NCBI GenBank assembly: GCA_040768905.1
Contig: JAXGMA010000001.1
Span: forward strand, 1-64,000
Reading direction: 5' to 3'
DNA length: 64,000 nt
DNA from: SZUA-584 sp040768905
GTDB taxonomy: Bacteria; Bacillota; Clostridia; Christensenellales; SZUA-584
Shown: positions 32,902-42,078 of the stretch, piece by piece
How positions within the stretch are numbered: position 1 is the first letter of the stretch
How the letters are laid out: every line of letters begins with the position of its first letter
Made by a program: the position numbers and the translations under genes
The notes under the pieces: generated by a model
Told to the model about the DNA's origin: nothing
Databases searched by the model: none
The model's input: only the letters and a program-made list of their open reading frames with translations

Positions 32902-34266
32902 ATGATCAGACTGCAGCAATACAAAGGCAAAAGCGTTCATTTTATCGGTATAGGCGGATGCAGCATGAGCGGGCTTGCCGTGATACTCAAAGATCTTGGG
33001 TGTTTTCCGAAAGGATCAGATATCAACGAATCGGTGTTTACCGCAAAACTTGCAAAGACCCAGATCCCTTATGTGATCGGGCACAGCGAGGAGAACATCG
33101 GCGATGCGGCGTTGGTCGTCTACTCTGCAGCCATACACCCGGGCAATCCCGAATACGACGCAGCGAAGCGGCGCGGGCTGCCCATGCTCGAACGCAGCGA
33201 GCTCTTAGGCCTAATCAGCCGGCAGTATGAAAACGTGGTGGGCATTGCAGGCTGTCACGGTAAAACGACGATCACCTCCATGTGTGCGCTGATACTGCGC
33301 GAATGCGGCGTGAATCTAACGGTACATATCGGGGGCATGGTGGATTTTCTCGGCGGAGGCGTGCAAGTCGGCGATTATCCTGCGTTCCTGACGGAAGCCT
33401 GCGAATACGTGCGCAGTTTTTTGCAGCTTGCGCCGACGCATACGCTGATCAACAACATCGATGACGATCATCTTGACTGTTACAAGGATATAGATGAAAT
33501 ATTTGCCGCTTTTAAAGAATACGCCGCACTGCTGCCCTTAAGCGGCTTGTTGTTTGCCAACGTGCATGATCCGCTTGTCATGCGGCTTGCGTCCGAATCC
33601 GGCCGGAAAACCGTGACATTCGGTTTTGAAAATGCAGATTATACCGCAGTCGATGAAAAATATGACGCGCTGGGATGCCCTGAATTCACCGTATGCACAC
33701 CGAAGGGCACGGCGGCTGCCAAGCTCGGCGTCGTCGGGCGGCATAACATGGCCAACGCACTCGCGGCAATCGCGGTGTGCTGCGAAGTTTTCGGCGTCAG
33801 CCCGAAAGATGCGGCGCGCGCACTTGCAGATTACCATCTTGTGGGGCGGCGCTTTGAGATGATGGGGGAGAAAAACGGCATCAAAGTGATACACGACTAC
33901 GCGCACCACCCAAGCGAGATCGCAGCCTGCCTTGAGGCGGCATCGCGTTATCCGCATAAAAAACTCTGGGCGGTTTTCCAGTGCAATTCCTATACGCGTG
34001 CAAAAACACTAAAAGACAAATATGCGACGTGCTTTGGCTACGCCGACGCTGTGATCGTGCCGGATATTTACCCGGGGCGCGATATCGACCGAGGCGAGAT
34101 CCACGCGCGTGATCTGGTGGCTGCTATTGGCAGGTACGCCACGTGTGTGTATATACCTACATTTGAAGAAATCAGCGATTATCTTGACAAACATGCTGCA
34201 CCGGGCGACGTGGTCGTCACTTTAGGTTCGGGCAGCGTAGGGAAAGAGACAAGCAAGCTTTTGTAA
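32902..34266 (+). CDS. murC: UDP-N-acetylmuramate--L-alanine ligase
   Basis: A 454-residue Mur ligase. ATG 32902 follows AGAGGTG; the frame is open for 45 codons upstream but that part overlaps the promoter. The N-terminal UDP-binding domain has FIGIGGCSMSGLA, the ATP loop is GIAGCHGKTTITSM, EACEYVRSFL and NIDDDHLDCYKD form the active-site region, and DYAHHPSEI is the C-terminal MurC motif. It adds L-Ala to UDP-MurNAc. The EACEY variant seems usual for Clostridia MurC. The ddh remnant follows it. Confidence 0.92.
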   Translation: MIRLQQYKGKSVHFIGIGGCSMSGLAVILKDLGCFPKGSDINESVFTAKLAKTQIPYVIGHSEENIGDAALVVYSAAIHPGNPEYDAAKRRGLPMLERSELLGLISRQYENVVGIAGCHGKTTITSMCALILRECGVNLTVHIGGMVDFLGGGVQVGDYPAFLTEACEYVRSFLQLAPTHTLINNIDDDHLDCYKDIDEIFAAFKEYAALLPLSGLLFANVHDPLVMRLASESGRKTVTFGFENADYTAVDEKYDALGCPEFTVCTPKGTAAAKLGVVGRHNMANALAAIAVCCEVFGVSPKDAARALADYHLVGRRFEMMGEKNGIKVIHDYAHHPSEIAACLEAASRYPHKKLWAVFQCNSYTRAKTLKDKYATCFGYADAVIVPDIYPGRDIDRGEIHARDLVAAIGRYATCVYIPTFEEISDYLDKHAAPGDVVVTLGSGSVGKETSKLL

Positions 34267-34307
34267 GGATAGCAGAGGGGTCTGTCTTGTTGACGCTGGA
34301 GGATAAG

Positions 34308-34802
34308 ATGCAAAAGATCAGGATCGGGATCGCAGGTTACGGCAATTTGGGCAAAAGCTTGGAGCTGGCATTGGCCCAAAACCCTGACATGCAGCTAGCG
34401 GCGGGATCCCAACCTACCGAAATAATTCCTAACTTACCGTTTTGTTTTTCTGCATTGTCAACAGCGGCAAAATGATCCGGAATGCTCGAATGATTGTCAT
34501 AGCTGTCTATTATGTGGAACACCGTCCATTTTGTTTCCAAGCAAGAGTTCGCAGAAAAACACAAGGGTTACCCGCACGGAGGCTTCGTTTTTCGAAGCGG
34601 CACCACGGCAAACGGACAGAAAAAGCATGTCATTGAGTATTCTTTAAAGCTTGACCCCAATCCAGAATTTACGGCAAGCGTGATGGTGGCTTATGCAAGG
34701 GGGCTTGCCAGCCAAGGGTGCACATGTCTGACCGTCTTTGACATCCCTCCCGCAATGCTTTCGGTTAAGAAACCTGAACAGATCAGAAGAGAACTGCTTT
34801 GA
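34308..34802 (+). pseudogene. ddh: meso-Diaminopimelate dehydrogenase remnant with inverted middle segment
   Basis: Three pieces of one gene. The N-terminus (plus strand, ATG 34308 after GGAGGATAAG) reads QKIRIGIAGYGNLGKSLELALAQNPDMQLAA. About 34403-34513, read on the minus strand, gives IIDSYDNHSSIPDHF ... GIISVGWDP, the middle of Ddh. From about 34515 the plus strand continues with TVHFVSKQEFAEKHKGYPHGGF through to FDIPPAMLSVKKPEQIRRELL, the authentic C-terminus. Residues between the pieces (roughly 35-90 and 125-230 of about 326) are missing and stops interrupt the plus frame. So deletion plus local inversion destroyed the gene. The left breakpoint lies at the palindrome GGGATCCC (34403-34410). 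Confidence 0.85.
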
Positions 34803-34814
34803 TAACGTCAAAAA

Positions 34815-36770
34815 TTATCTGAGCATCTTTGCAAACTCTGTTTCACTCATCACCGCGATATCGAGCGCGCGTGCTTTTTCAAGCTTGCTGCCTGCGTTCT
34901 CGCCTGCGATGACCAAATCCGTCTTCTTGCTGACAGATGAGACGACTTCTCCACCGGCTGCGCCGATAAGCTCCTCTGCTTCTTTGCGCGTGTAGCGCTC
35001 AAGAGTGCCTGTAAGCACCACTTTTTTGCCCGATAACGGGGTCACGTAGGCATTGGCTTTTTTATGCACGGGCGCAACACCTGCCTCGAAAAGCCGGGCG
35101 ATAACGGCGCGTGCGCGGCTGTCGGCAAAAAACTCAATGATGTTTTGTGCGAGCGTTTCGCCGACACCGTCGATGGCAACAAGGCTGCCAAAATCAGCAG
35201 CCTTAAGCGCGCCAAAGGTCTCAAACGTGTTTGCAAGGTCTTTGGCCGTTTTTGCGCCGATGCCCGGAATGCCGAGAGCGTAGATAAAAGCAGAAAGCGG
35301 GCGCGTCTTGCTGGCGTCAATGGCTTTTTTAAGGTTTTGAGCTTTTTTGTCCCCAAAGCGATCCAGATCCTTGATTTTTTCAAAATCAAGATAGTAGAGA
35401 TCAGACACATCGTTCAAAGACAAAAAGTCGTAGAATGCTTCGGCGGTTTTGTTTGAAAATGTCTCAATATTCATGGCATCGCGCGAGGCAAAATGCACAA
35501 TGGCGCGTGTCAGCTGGGGCCGGCAGACAAGCGCGTTTTTGCAGAAAAGGTGCGCGCCCTCTTCCGTGACGGGCGAACCGCACGCCGGGCAGTTTTCTGG
35601 AATGGGGATATCCTTTGCATCCGGCCCGCATTCTGCGACGCCAAGAACCTCGGGGATCACATCACCGGATCGGCGGATGAACACGCGGCAGCCGGTTTTG
35701 AGTTTTTTGCGTGCGATGTCACCCGCATTGTTCAGCGTCGCTTTGCTCACGGTGGCGCCGCCGATATCGACAGGCTCTAAAATCGCGGCCGGCGTCAATT
35801 TGCCTGTACGCCCCACCTGCCAGATGACATCGCGCAGCAGCGTGGTTGTCTCGTCCGCAGCAAATTTATACGCCACCGCCCAGCGCGGAAATTTTTGCGT
35901 AAAACCGAGCTGTTGGCGTACGGCAAAACTGTCAATTTTGATGACCACGCCGTCGATGAGGTAATCAAGCGAAGAGCGGTTTTGTTCCGCTTCGTTGACC
36001 TTTTGCATGACTTCGGCCAGATTGTGTGCGGTGCGGCAATAGTCGCTTAAGGGGAAACGGTTTTCGTGCAGGAATTTGCGCATCTGCGTGTGTGTTTCAA
36101 AAGGTTCGCCGTCTTTATAACCTACGCTGTAACAAAGCAGGCTCAGATTACGCTTTGCGGTTTGTGCGGGATCAAGATTACGCAGAGCGCCCGCCGCTGC
36201 ATTGCGTGCATTTTTGAGCGGTTCCTGCGCTGTGTCGTTGTATCTTTTGAGCGCGGAAAGCCGCATGAGCCCTTCGCCCTGCACCTCAAGAAGCCCTTTA
36301 TAGCTTATTGATAAAGGAACGCTTCTGATGGTCTTGACCTGTTTGGTGATCACTTCGCCCACACTGCCGTCACCGCGCGTGGCTGCAGAAACAAGCATGC
36401 CTTTGTCATAACGCAGGTTGATGGTGAGCCCGTCGTATTTGTATTCGACGGCATATTCAAAAGGGCCTCTTGAGAATTTGCGCGCACGTGCTTCCCATGC
36501 TAAAAGCTCCTCCTCATTGCGCACCTTATCAAGGCTGTAGAGCGGCGAGAGGTGCGTCTGCTTCTCAAAGCCCGAAAGCACCGCGCCGCCGATGCGCTGC
36601 GTGGGTGAGTCCGGCCTTTCATAACCTGTTTCCGTCTCCAGCCGCAAAAGTTCGTCATAAAGCGCGTCGTACTCAGCGTCACTGACGGTGGGGTCGTCAA
36701 GTGTGTAATACCTGTAAATATGTTCTGTAAGATGGTCAATGAGCACATCTATTCTCTTCTTTTTATCCAT
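34815..36770 (-). CDS. ligA: NAD-dependent DNA ligase
   Basis: A 651-residue ligase from ATG 36770 (MDKKKRIDVL). A longer frame upstream overlaps pcrA and is rejected. The adenylation lysine is Lys111 in KYDG. The OB fold, zinc Cys4 (CPACG ... FCKNALVC), helix-hairpin-helix repeats (GIPGIGAKTAKDLA, IDGVGETLAQNI) and C-terminal BRCT (LSGKKVVLTGTLERYTRKEAEELIGAAGG) are all present. It seals nicks in replication and repair. It follows pcrA by ten bases in the yerC-pcrA-ligA operon. Confidence 0.96.
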   Translation of the reverse strand: MDKKKRIDVLIDHLTEHIYRYYTLDDPTVSDAEYDALYDELLRLETETGYERPDSPTQRIGGAVLSGFEKQTHLSPLYSLDKVRNEEELLAWEARARKFSRGPFEYAVEYKYDGLTINLRYDKGMLVSAATRGDGSVGEVITKQVKTIRSVPLSISYKGLLEVQGEGLMRLSALKRYNDTAQEPLKNARNAAAGALRNLDPAQTAKRNLSLLCYSVGYKDGEPFETHTQMRKFLHENRFPLSDYCRTAHNLAEVMQKVNEAEQNRSSLDYLIDGVVIKIDSFAVRQQLGFTQKFPRWAVAYKFAADETTTLLRDVIWQVGRTGKLTPAAILEPVDIGGATVSKATLNNAGDIARKKLKTGCRVFIRRSGDVIPEVLGVAECGPDAKDIPIPENCPACGSPVTEEGAHLFCKNALVCRPQLTRAIVHFASRDAMNIETFSNKTAEAFYDFLSLNDVSDLYYLDFEKIKDLDRFGDKKAQNLKKAIDASKTRPLSAFIYALGIPGIGAKTAKDLANTFETFGALKAADFGSLVAIDGVGETLAQNIIEFFADSRARAVIARLFEAGVAPVHKKANAYVTPLSGKKVVLTGTLERYTRKEAEELIGAAGGEVVSSVSKKTDLVIAGENAGSKLEKARALDIAVMSETEFAKMLR

Positions 36771-36780
36771 TTGCGTATCC

Positions 36781-38988
36781 TTATACGATTTTGAGCGGTG
36801 CAAAAGCCACAAACATTTTTTTCTCTCCGGCCGTGTCAAAACGCACCACGGCGATCTTTTCTTCCCCCTCGCCGTTGGTCGAAATGACAGTGCCGTTTCC
36901 GAACTTAGGATGGGCCACGGTGACACCTTTGATGAAGGCTTCCGGTGTATGCTGCGCTTTTTTGGCAACGGGTGCAGTGGCGGCCATCGTGACCTTCCCG
37001 ACAGCGAACGAATGCGGGCTTTGGCTTGCAGGCTCTTGTGAGGAAAAAGCCGTGTTTCTTTTAACGGCTGCAGGTTCAATGCAGCCCGGAGGGATCTCGT
37101 CCAAAAAGCGAGAGCGCTTGCCTGCCACGCGCTGGAAACCGCCTGCTGTATGGATAAAACGCGCCCGGCTCCATGTCAGGTACAGCCTTTTTTTGGCGCG
37201 CGTCATGCCGACGTAACAGAGCCGCCGCTCCTCCTCGACGTTGCCTTCCGCAAGGCTGAATTGGTGGGGCAGAAGCCCTTCCTCAAGGCCCGCAATAAAA
37301 ACGATAGGAAACTCGAGCCCCTTGGCATTGTGCAGCGTCATGAGCGCGATCTTGCCTTCATCCTCATCCGCGGTATCCATATCGGAGATCAGTGCGCTGC
37401 GTTCCAAAAACGCCTCAAGCGTGTGGGGCGGCGGTGTATCCCGCATATAATCAGCGACGCTTTTATAAAACTCTTCGATATTGAGAAGGCGCATGCGCCC
37501 TTCGGCCGTGGTGTCGCGCAGCATAGCTCCGCGCAGCCCGGAATCTTCAAAAACCTGCTCTATCGTCTCAAGCAGCGTTTGGCTCTTCATCTTCTTGCGT
37601 ATACGGCTGAGCATGTCCGCAAAACTGCGCAGCGAATCATGCGCTTTGCCGGAGAGTATGCCGTTTGATGCGCGGCACACTTCAAGTAACGGGACGCGGC
37701 GTGACTGTGCTTCTGCGGCCAGTTTTTGCAGCGAGACTTCTCCGATGCCGCGGCGCGGCGCACACACGGCGCGCAAAAAGCAAAGGTCAGCGCTGGGGTT
37801 GCACAGCAGGTTGAGATAGGCAAGAAGGTCTTTGATCTCCCTGCGCTCATAAAAACTTTGCCCGCCGTATATGGCATACGGAACGCCGCGCTCTTTGAGC
37901 TTATTTTCTATCACGCGCGACTGGCTGTTGACGCGGTATAATACCGCGATATCGTCCGCACTGTATTTGCCTTCGAAAATCAGGCTGGCCGCCTTTTCCG
38001 CGATAAACTGCGCTTCCTCAAGGTCGCTCTCCGCCTCAAATTCGAGAGGCTTTTGGCCCGCAGTCACTGCTGACCACAGCTCCTTGCCCATACGGGCGCT
38101 GTTGCGGCGGATCACGCCGCCCGCCGCGTCGAGGATACCCTGGTGCGAGCGGTAATTCTGCTCAAGCCGTATCACCTGCGCGCCCGGGAAATCCTTCTCG
38201 AAGCCAAGAATGTTGGAAATATCGGCGCCGCGCCAACCGTAGATGGACTGATCATCATCGCCCACCACGAAAATATTGCCGCGCGGCATGGCGAGCAGGC
38301 GCACGATGCGGTACTGCACGGTGTTGGTGTCCTGGTATTCGTCCACCATGATGTAGGAAAAACGCTGCCTGTATTTTTGAAGAACAGCCGGATGTTCATC
38401 AAACAGCTGCAGGGTTTTGAGGAGCAGATCGTCAAAATCCATGGCGCTCTGTGCGCGCAGCTCCTGTTCATAGCGGGTATAGACCCGTGAAGCAGCCCTG
38501 ATGGTATCGCCTTCTCCGTATGTTTTTGCGAACTGCTTTGGAAGGATGCCGTCATTCTTGGCGCGACTGATCATCGCGCGCACAGTGCGCGGCTCCGCAA
38601 CATCTTTGGCAATGTCAAGTTGTTTTAGGATGTCTTTGACCACGGTCAGAGAATCGCCGGAATCGTAAATGGTGAAACCCGGAACGTAGCCGATATGTGC
38701 CCCTTCTATGCGCAGCAGACGTGCGCACATGGCATGAAATGTGCTGATCCACATATCGCCTGCATTTGGCACAAGTGCCGAGATGCGTTCTTTCATTTCG
38801 GCCGCGGCTTTGTTGGTGAATGTCAGCGCAAGTATATGATACGGTGCGATACCGGAATTAACAAGATGCGCGGCGCGCATGGTGAGCACGCGCGTCTTGC
38901 CGGAACCTGCTCCTGCGAGCACCAGCACCGCTCCCTCTGCGGCCAGCACGGCTTTGCGCTGGTTGTCGTTCAAATTGCTTAGATCCAT
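36781..38988 (-). CDS. pcrA: ATP-dependent DNA helicase PcrA/UvrD
   Basis: A 735-residue SF1A helicase. Motif I is LAGAGSGKTRVLTMRA, motif II VDEYQDTN, motif III GDDDQSIYGWRGA, motif IV RLEQNYRS and motif VI VGMTRAKKRLYL. The C-terminus VAHPKFGNGTVISTNGEGEEKIAVVRFD is the Tudor-like PcrA tail that contacts RNA polymerase. It works in repair, plasmid replication and removing stalled polymerase. It is the middle gene of yerC-pcrA-ligA. Confidence 0.96.
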   Translation of the reverse strand: MDLSNLNDNQRKAVLAAEGAVLVLAGAGSGKTRVLTMRAAHLVNSGIAPYHILALTFTNKAAAEMKERISALVPNAGDMWISTFHAMCARLLRIEGAHIGYVPGFTIYDSGDSLTVVKDILKQLDIAKDVAEPRTVRAMISRAKNDGILPKQFAKTYGEGDTIRAASRVYTRYEQELRAQSAMDFDDLLLKTLQLFDEHPAVLQKYRQRFSYIMVDEYQDTNTVQYRIVRLLAMPRGNIFVVGDDDQSIYGWRGADISNILGFEKDFPGAQVIRLEQNYRSHQGILDAAGGVIRRNSARMGKELWSAVTAGQKPLEFEAESDLEEAQFIAEKAASLIFEGKYSADDIAVLYRVNSQSRVIENKLKERGVPYAIYGGQSFYERREIKDLLAYLNLLCNPSADLCFLRAVCAPRRGIGEVSLQKLAAEAQSRRVPLLEVCRASNGILSGKAHDSLRSFADMLSRIRKKMKSQTLLETIEQVFEDSGLRGAMLRDTTAEGRMRLLNIEEFYKSVADYMRDTPPPHTLEAFLERSALISDMDTADEDEGKIALMTLHNAKGLEFPIVFIAGLEEGLLPHQFSLAEGNVEEERRLCYVGMTRAKKRLYLTWSRARFIHTAGGFQRVAGKRSRFLDEIPPGCIEPAAVKRNTAFSSQEPASQSPHSFAVGKVTMAATAPVAKKAQHTPEAFIKGVTVAHPKFGNGTVISTNGEGEEKIAVVRFDTAGEKKMFVAFAPLKIV

Positions 38989-38997
38989 CCGTCCTCC

Positions 38998-39282
38998 CTA
39001 AAGCCGTCCGATAATTGTTTTATAACCGCCTGTTCCGTAAACGAGGCAGCGGTTCACGCGGCTGATCGTGGCTGTGCTTGCGCCTGTCTGAGCAGAAATA
39101 TCATGGCAGGTATGCCCGTCTTTGAGAAGCTGCGCGACCTTGAAACGCTGCGACATCGATTTGAGTTCGGATATCGTGCACAGGTCTTCAAAAAACATAT
39201 AGCATTCCTCGGCGGTCTTGAGCTTGAGTATGGCTTCAAACAGCTTATCGAGTTCTGCGGATCTAAGCTTTGATTCGTACAT
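38998..39282 (-). CDS. yerC: TrpR-like YerC/YecD family protein
   Basis: A 94-residue protein from ATG 39282 after GGAGG. The TrpR-like helix-turn-helix is in residues about 38-75 (ISELKSMSQRFKVAQLLKDGHTCHDISAQTGASTATISRVNRCL), ending in GTGGYKTII, the family signature. It sits ahead of pcrA-ligA, as in Bacillus. It may regulate this operon or unknown targets. Confidence 0.92.
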   Translation of the reverse strand: MYESKLRSAELDKLFEAILKLKTAEECYMFFEDLCTISELKSMSQRFKVAQLLKDGHTCHDISAQTGASTATISRVNRCLVYGTGGYKTIIGRL

Positions 39283-39438
39283 GGCATATTCCTCCGTCAT
39301 CTGCTGCGTCTGCATCGGCAGTATAAACTGCCGTCATTTCAGTACAGATACGATTATATTCTACCACAACCAAAGCCGCTCACCAAGATGCTCTTGCTGG
39401 CCGCAGCTTTACTTTTAGGCGCTTATTCGTACGCATTT

Positions 39439-39467
39439 TTGACAACGAGGCGAATTTGGTGTATAAT
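39439..39467 (+). promoter_or_regulatory. Promoter of SH3/PG-binding protein 1
   Basis: TTGACA (39439-39444), 17-base spacer, TATAAT (39462-39467): perfect consensus. The first base of the transcript lies about 25 bases before the GTG start. Confidence 0.8.
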
Positions 39468-39497
39468 AACGCAAAATTATCCGAAAGGTGCGTTTTA

Positions 39498-40721
39498 GTG
39501 AGAAGGCTTTTTTGTATTGTCGTAGCGATTGCTGCAGCCGCAGCTCTTTTTGTTCCAACGGCAACAGCGAAGGCCATGCCGTACTTTGAAGATGCCACCG
39601 TCATTGGGGATGAAGTCAATATGCGCATGCGCCCGACCACGGAATCTCCCGTCATCATGAAGCTTGCGCAGGGAGACCGGATCGGCGTGTTCTGTGAAGA
39701 AACCGAAGGCTGGTACCGGATCATTTATGGTAATTACCGCGGATATATCAGCGCAGATTATGTATTTTTGCCGTCAAGAGACCAGCTTATCGGGCATGTG
39801 CTGCAGGCGGGGCTCAACGTGCGGCAAAATCCCGGCTCATACAGCGGCGTTGTGGGGACGCTCAACGAAGGTACGGGCGTGACCATCACCAACATTTCGG
39901 GCGAGTGGTATTATATCGAAGCCGATACGCTCGAGGAACTCGAAGAAGCGGATGAGGCGCAGTCGGAAGAAGCTGTTTTGGACGAGGATGAGGATGCTGA
40001 AGGCGACTTGGCAATTCTGCGGGGATACGTGCACAGGGATTTTGTGGAACTGAGCTCTGCGAAGACGGCCAGCACGCTATTAAAGCCCGGCATGTCGGGC
40101 GCTTTGGTGCGCAATGTGCAGCAGAACCTGCGTAAGCGCGGTTTTCTTATGGCTTCTGCCACGGGCTTTTACGGTGAGATGACGGAAAGCGCCGTCAAGG
40201 AGTTTCAGAAAAAAGCGGGAATCAAAGACGACGGCATCATCGGCCAAAGAACATATGAGATCCTGTTCAGCGATGCTGATATTTCAGTGACCCGGGCAGA
40301 ACGCCACGGTATCCGCGGCCCGATAAGAATGACCGAATGGAACTCGGTCAAGAATGTATTCACCAGAGGCAGCCGGGCGGTGGTGACGGATGTGCGGTCA
40401 GGGCGCAAGTTTACCGTCAGGCGTCACGGCGGAACGCTTCACGCCGATGTGGAGCCGGCAAGCGCCGATGATACAGCGACCATGAAAAGAATCATTGGCG
40501 GAAGCTGGTCGTGGAGCCGCAGGCCGATATGGGTGACTGTCGGCAGCAGGACGTATGCCGCGTCGATGAACGGCATGCCGCACGGAGGCGCCAGCATCGG
40601 CGGTAACAATTTCAACGGCCATTTTTGCATCCATTTTAAGGATTCAAGAACGCACACCGGCAACGCCCAGTGCAGGATGCACCAGGCTGCTGTCAGATAC
40701 GCTTTTGAAAAAGGCCAATAA
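39498..40721 (+). CDS. Secreted SH3-SH3-peptidoglycan-binding protein with HFCIHF C-terminal domain (paralogue 1)
   Basis: 407 residues from GTG 39498 after AAAGGTG. Signal peptide 1-26. Two bacterial SH3 domains: about 32-90 (IGDEVNMRMRPTTESPVI ... WYRIIYGNYRGYI) and 98-178, the second interrupted by a very acidic insert (about 144-170). A PG_binding_1 domain spans about 192-255 (LKPGMSGALVRNVQQNL). The C-terminal ~130 residues contain FTRGSRAVVTDVRSGRKF, GTLHADVEP and W(S)RRPIWVTVGSRTYAASMN, then H362-G-x11-H375-F-C377-I-H379-F. The last motif recalls the HG...SxGC(I/V)R site of L,D-transpeptidases but differs, so a thiol or metal enzyme acting on the wall is inferred. A paralogue follows in tandem. 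Confidence 0.85.
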   Translation: MRRLFCIVVAIAAAAALFVPTATAKAMPYFEDATVIGDEVNMRMRPTTESPVIMKLAQGDRIGVFCEETEGWYRIIYGNYRGYISADYVFLPSRDQLIGHVLQAGLNVRQNPGSYSGVVGTLNEGTGVTITNISGEWYYIEADTLEELEEADEAQSEEAVLDEDEDAEGDLAILRGYVHRDFVELSSAKTASTLLKPGMSGALVRNVQQNLRKRGFLMASATGFYGEMTESAVKEFQKKAGIKDDGIIGQRTYEILFSDADISVTRAERHGIRGPIRMTEWNSVKNVFTRGSRAVVTDVRSGRKFTVRRHGGTLHADVEPASADDTATMKRIIGGSWSWSRRPIWVTVGSRTYAASMNGMPHGGASIGGNNFNGHFCIHFKDSRTHTGNAQCRMHQAAVRYAFEKGQ

Positions 40722-40728
40722 ATGAATT

Positions 40729-40776
40729 AAAAATGCCTTTTTCTGCTGCAGTATGGCTGGATGAGGCATTTTTTGT
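40729..40776 (+). terminator. Terminator between the tandem paralogues
   Basis: AAAAATGCCT (40729-40738) pairs with AGGCATTTTT (40764-40773), followed by more T. Confidence 0.7.
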
Positions 40777-40834
40777 TTTGCCGAAAAGATAAAAAGGCTG
40801 CGTATTTTTAAGGGCTGAGCCAAGACTTTTGCTT

Positions 40835-40863
40835 TTGACAGGAGATTGCAGCGGGTGTATAAT
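40835..40863 (+). promoter_or_regulatory. Promoter of SH3/PG-binding protein 2
   Basis: TTGACA (40835-40840), 17-base spacer, TATAAT (40858-40863). It is nearly identical in form to the promoter of paralogue 1, so the duplication may include the promoter. Confidence 0.8.
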
Positions 40864-40891
40864 TGCAAAAAAAAGCTGAAAGGTATGGAAG

Positions 40892-42064
40892 ATGAAAAAG
40901 GGCATTGGCTTGTTTCTTGTGATCGCAGCTGTCATGGCGCTTATTTTTCCTTTACATTCAGCGAAAGCCATGCCTTATTTTGAAGATGCCACTATCATCG
41001 GGGATGAAGTCAATATGCGCATGCGCCCGACAACGGATGCTCCTATAATTATGACGCTTATGCAGGGAGATCGGATCGGCGTGTTCTGTGAAGAGACAGA
41101 GGGCTGGTACCGGATCATTTATGGAAATTACCGCGGCTATATCAGCGAAGATTTTGTGTTTTTGCCGTCGACTGACCATATGGTCGGCAATGTCAAAGAA
41201 GACGGCCTTAAAGTTCGCCAGAATCCCGGCGGTTACAGCCATGTTGTCGCGACGCTCAGCGAAGGTACAGGGCTTAACATTACAAACATTTCAGGCGAAT
41301 GGTATTATATAGAAGTGCCTGCTTTATCTGAAGAGCAAGAGGCGCTCACCGGCTATGTACACAGAGATTTAATAGAATTGAGCAAAGCCCAAACGCCAAG
41401 CATGCTATTAAAACCCGGGATGTCGGGCGCACAGGTCAGAAATATTCAGCAGAAATTGAGGGAGCGCGGCTTTTTGCTGGCGACGGCCACGGGGTTTTTC
41501 GGAGACGCCACGGAAGGGGCCGTCAAAGCATTTCAAAAAAAGGCAGGCCTCAAAGCTGACGGCGTTGTCGGGCAGAAAACGTATGAGATACTGTTCAGCG
41601 ATAAAGAAATTTCGATTACCAAGGCCGAGTTATACGGCATTCGCGGTGAGGTCAAGCTGTCTTCGTGGGGCAATATCAAAACCGTGTTCACTCGAGGAAG
41701 CAAAGCACTTGTGACGGACGTTCGGACAGGCCGAAAGTTCTATGTCAAGCGGTTCGGCGGCACTTACCATGCCGATGTGGAACCGCTGACCAAAGAAGAC
41801 ACAGCAGCTGCGCTCAAAAACTACCGAGGCGGATATTCCTGGGATCGCCGTGCGATATGGGTGACGGTCGGCAGTGTGACATATGCGGCATCAATGAATT
41901 TTTATCCGCACGGTGATTATGCGATTAAAGACAACAATTTCCCCGCGCATTTCTGTATTCATTTTAAAGATTCCACGCTGCATCTATCCGGCACATCGCG
42001 CGCGGGCTCGGTATGCCCGATTCATCAGGCATGTGTGAAATATGCCTACGACAAAGCGCGATGA
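40892..42064 (+). CDS. Secreted SH3-SH3-peptidoglycan-binding protein with HFCIHF C-terminal domain (paralogue 2)
   Basis: 390 residues; AAAGG precedes the ATG. The order is the same as paralogue 1: signal peptide 1-25, two SH3 domains, PG_binding_1 (LKPGMSGAQVRNIQQKL) and the C-terminal domain with FTRGSKALVTDVRTGRKF, GTYHADVEP, RRAIWVTVGSVTYAASMN and H340-G-x11-HFC355IHF. Stretches such as EDATIIGDEVNMRMRPTTDAPI and GWYRIIYGNYRGYIS are almost identical to paralogue 1, showing tandem duplication. It lacks the acidic insert in SH3-2, the main difference. Own promoter and terminator. Confidence 0.85.
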   Translation: MKKGIGLFLVIAAVMALIFPLHSAKAMPYFEDATIIGDEVNMRMRPTTDAPIIMTLMQGDRIGVFCEETEGWYRIIYGNYRGYISEDFVFLPSTDHMVGNVKEDGLKVRQNPGGYSHVVATLSEGTGLNITNISGEWYYIEVPALSEEQEALTGYVHRDLIELSKAQTPSMLLKPGMSGAQVRNIQQKLRERGFLLATATGFFGDATEGAVKAFQKKAGLKADGVVGQKTYEILFSDKEISITKAELYGIRGEVKLSSWGNIKTVFTRGSKALVTDVRTGRKFYVKRFGGTYHADVEPLTKEDTAAALKNYRGGYSWDRRAIWVTVGSVTYAASMNFYPHGDYAIKDNNFPAHFCIHFKDSTLHLSGTSRAGSVCPIHQACVKYAYDKAR

Positions 42065-42078
42065 TAAAAGCAAGCCCG

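Noticed and set aside
34403..34513. ddh inversion as a phase-variable switch
   Set aside because: Restoring the orientation would not restore the deleted coding parts, and no long inverted repeats or recombinase gene are present.
36771..37079. N-terminal extension of ligA to 754 codons
   Set aside because: The extension overlaps the end of pcrA and does not look like ligase; MDKKKRIDVL is the usual start region.
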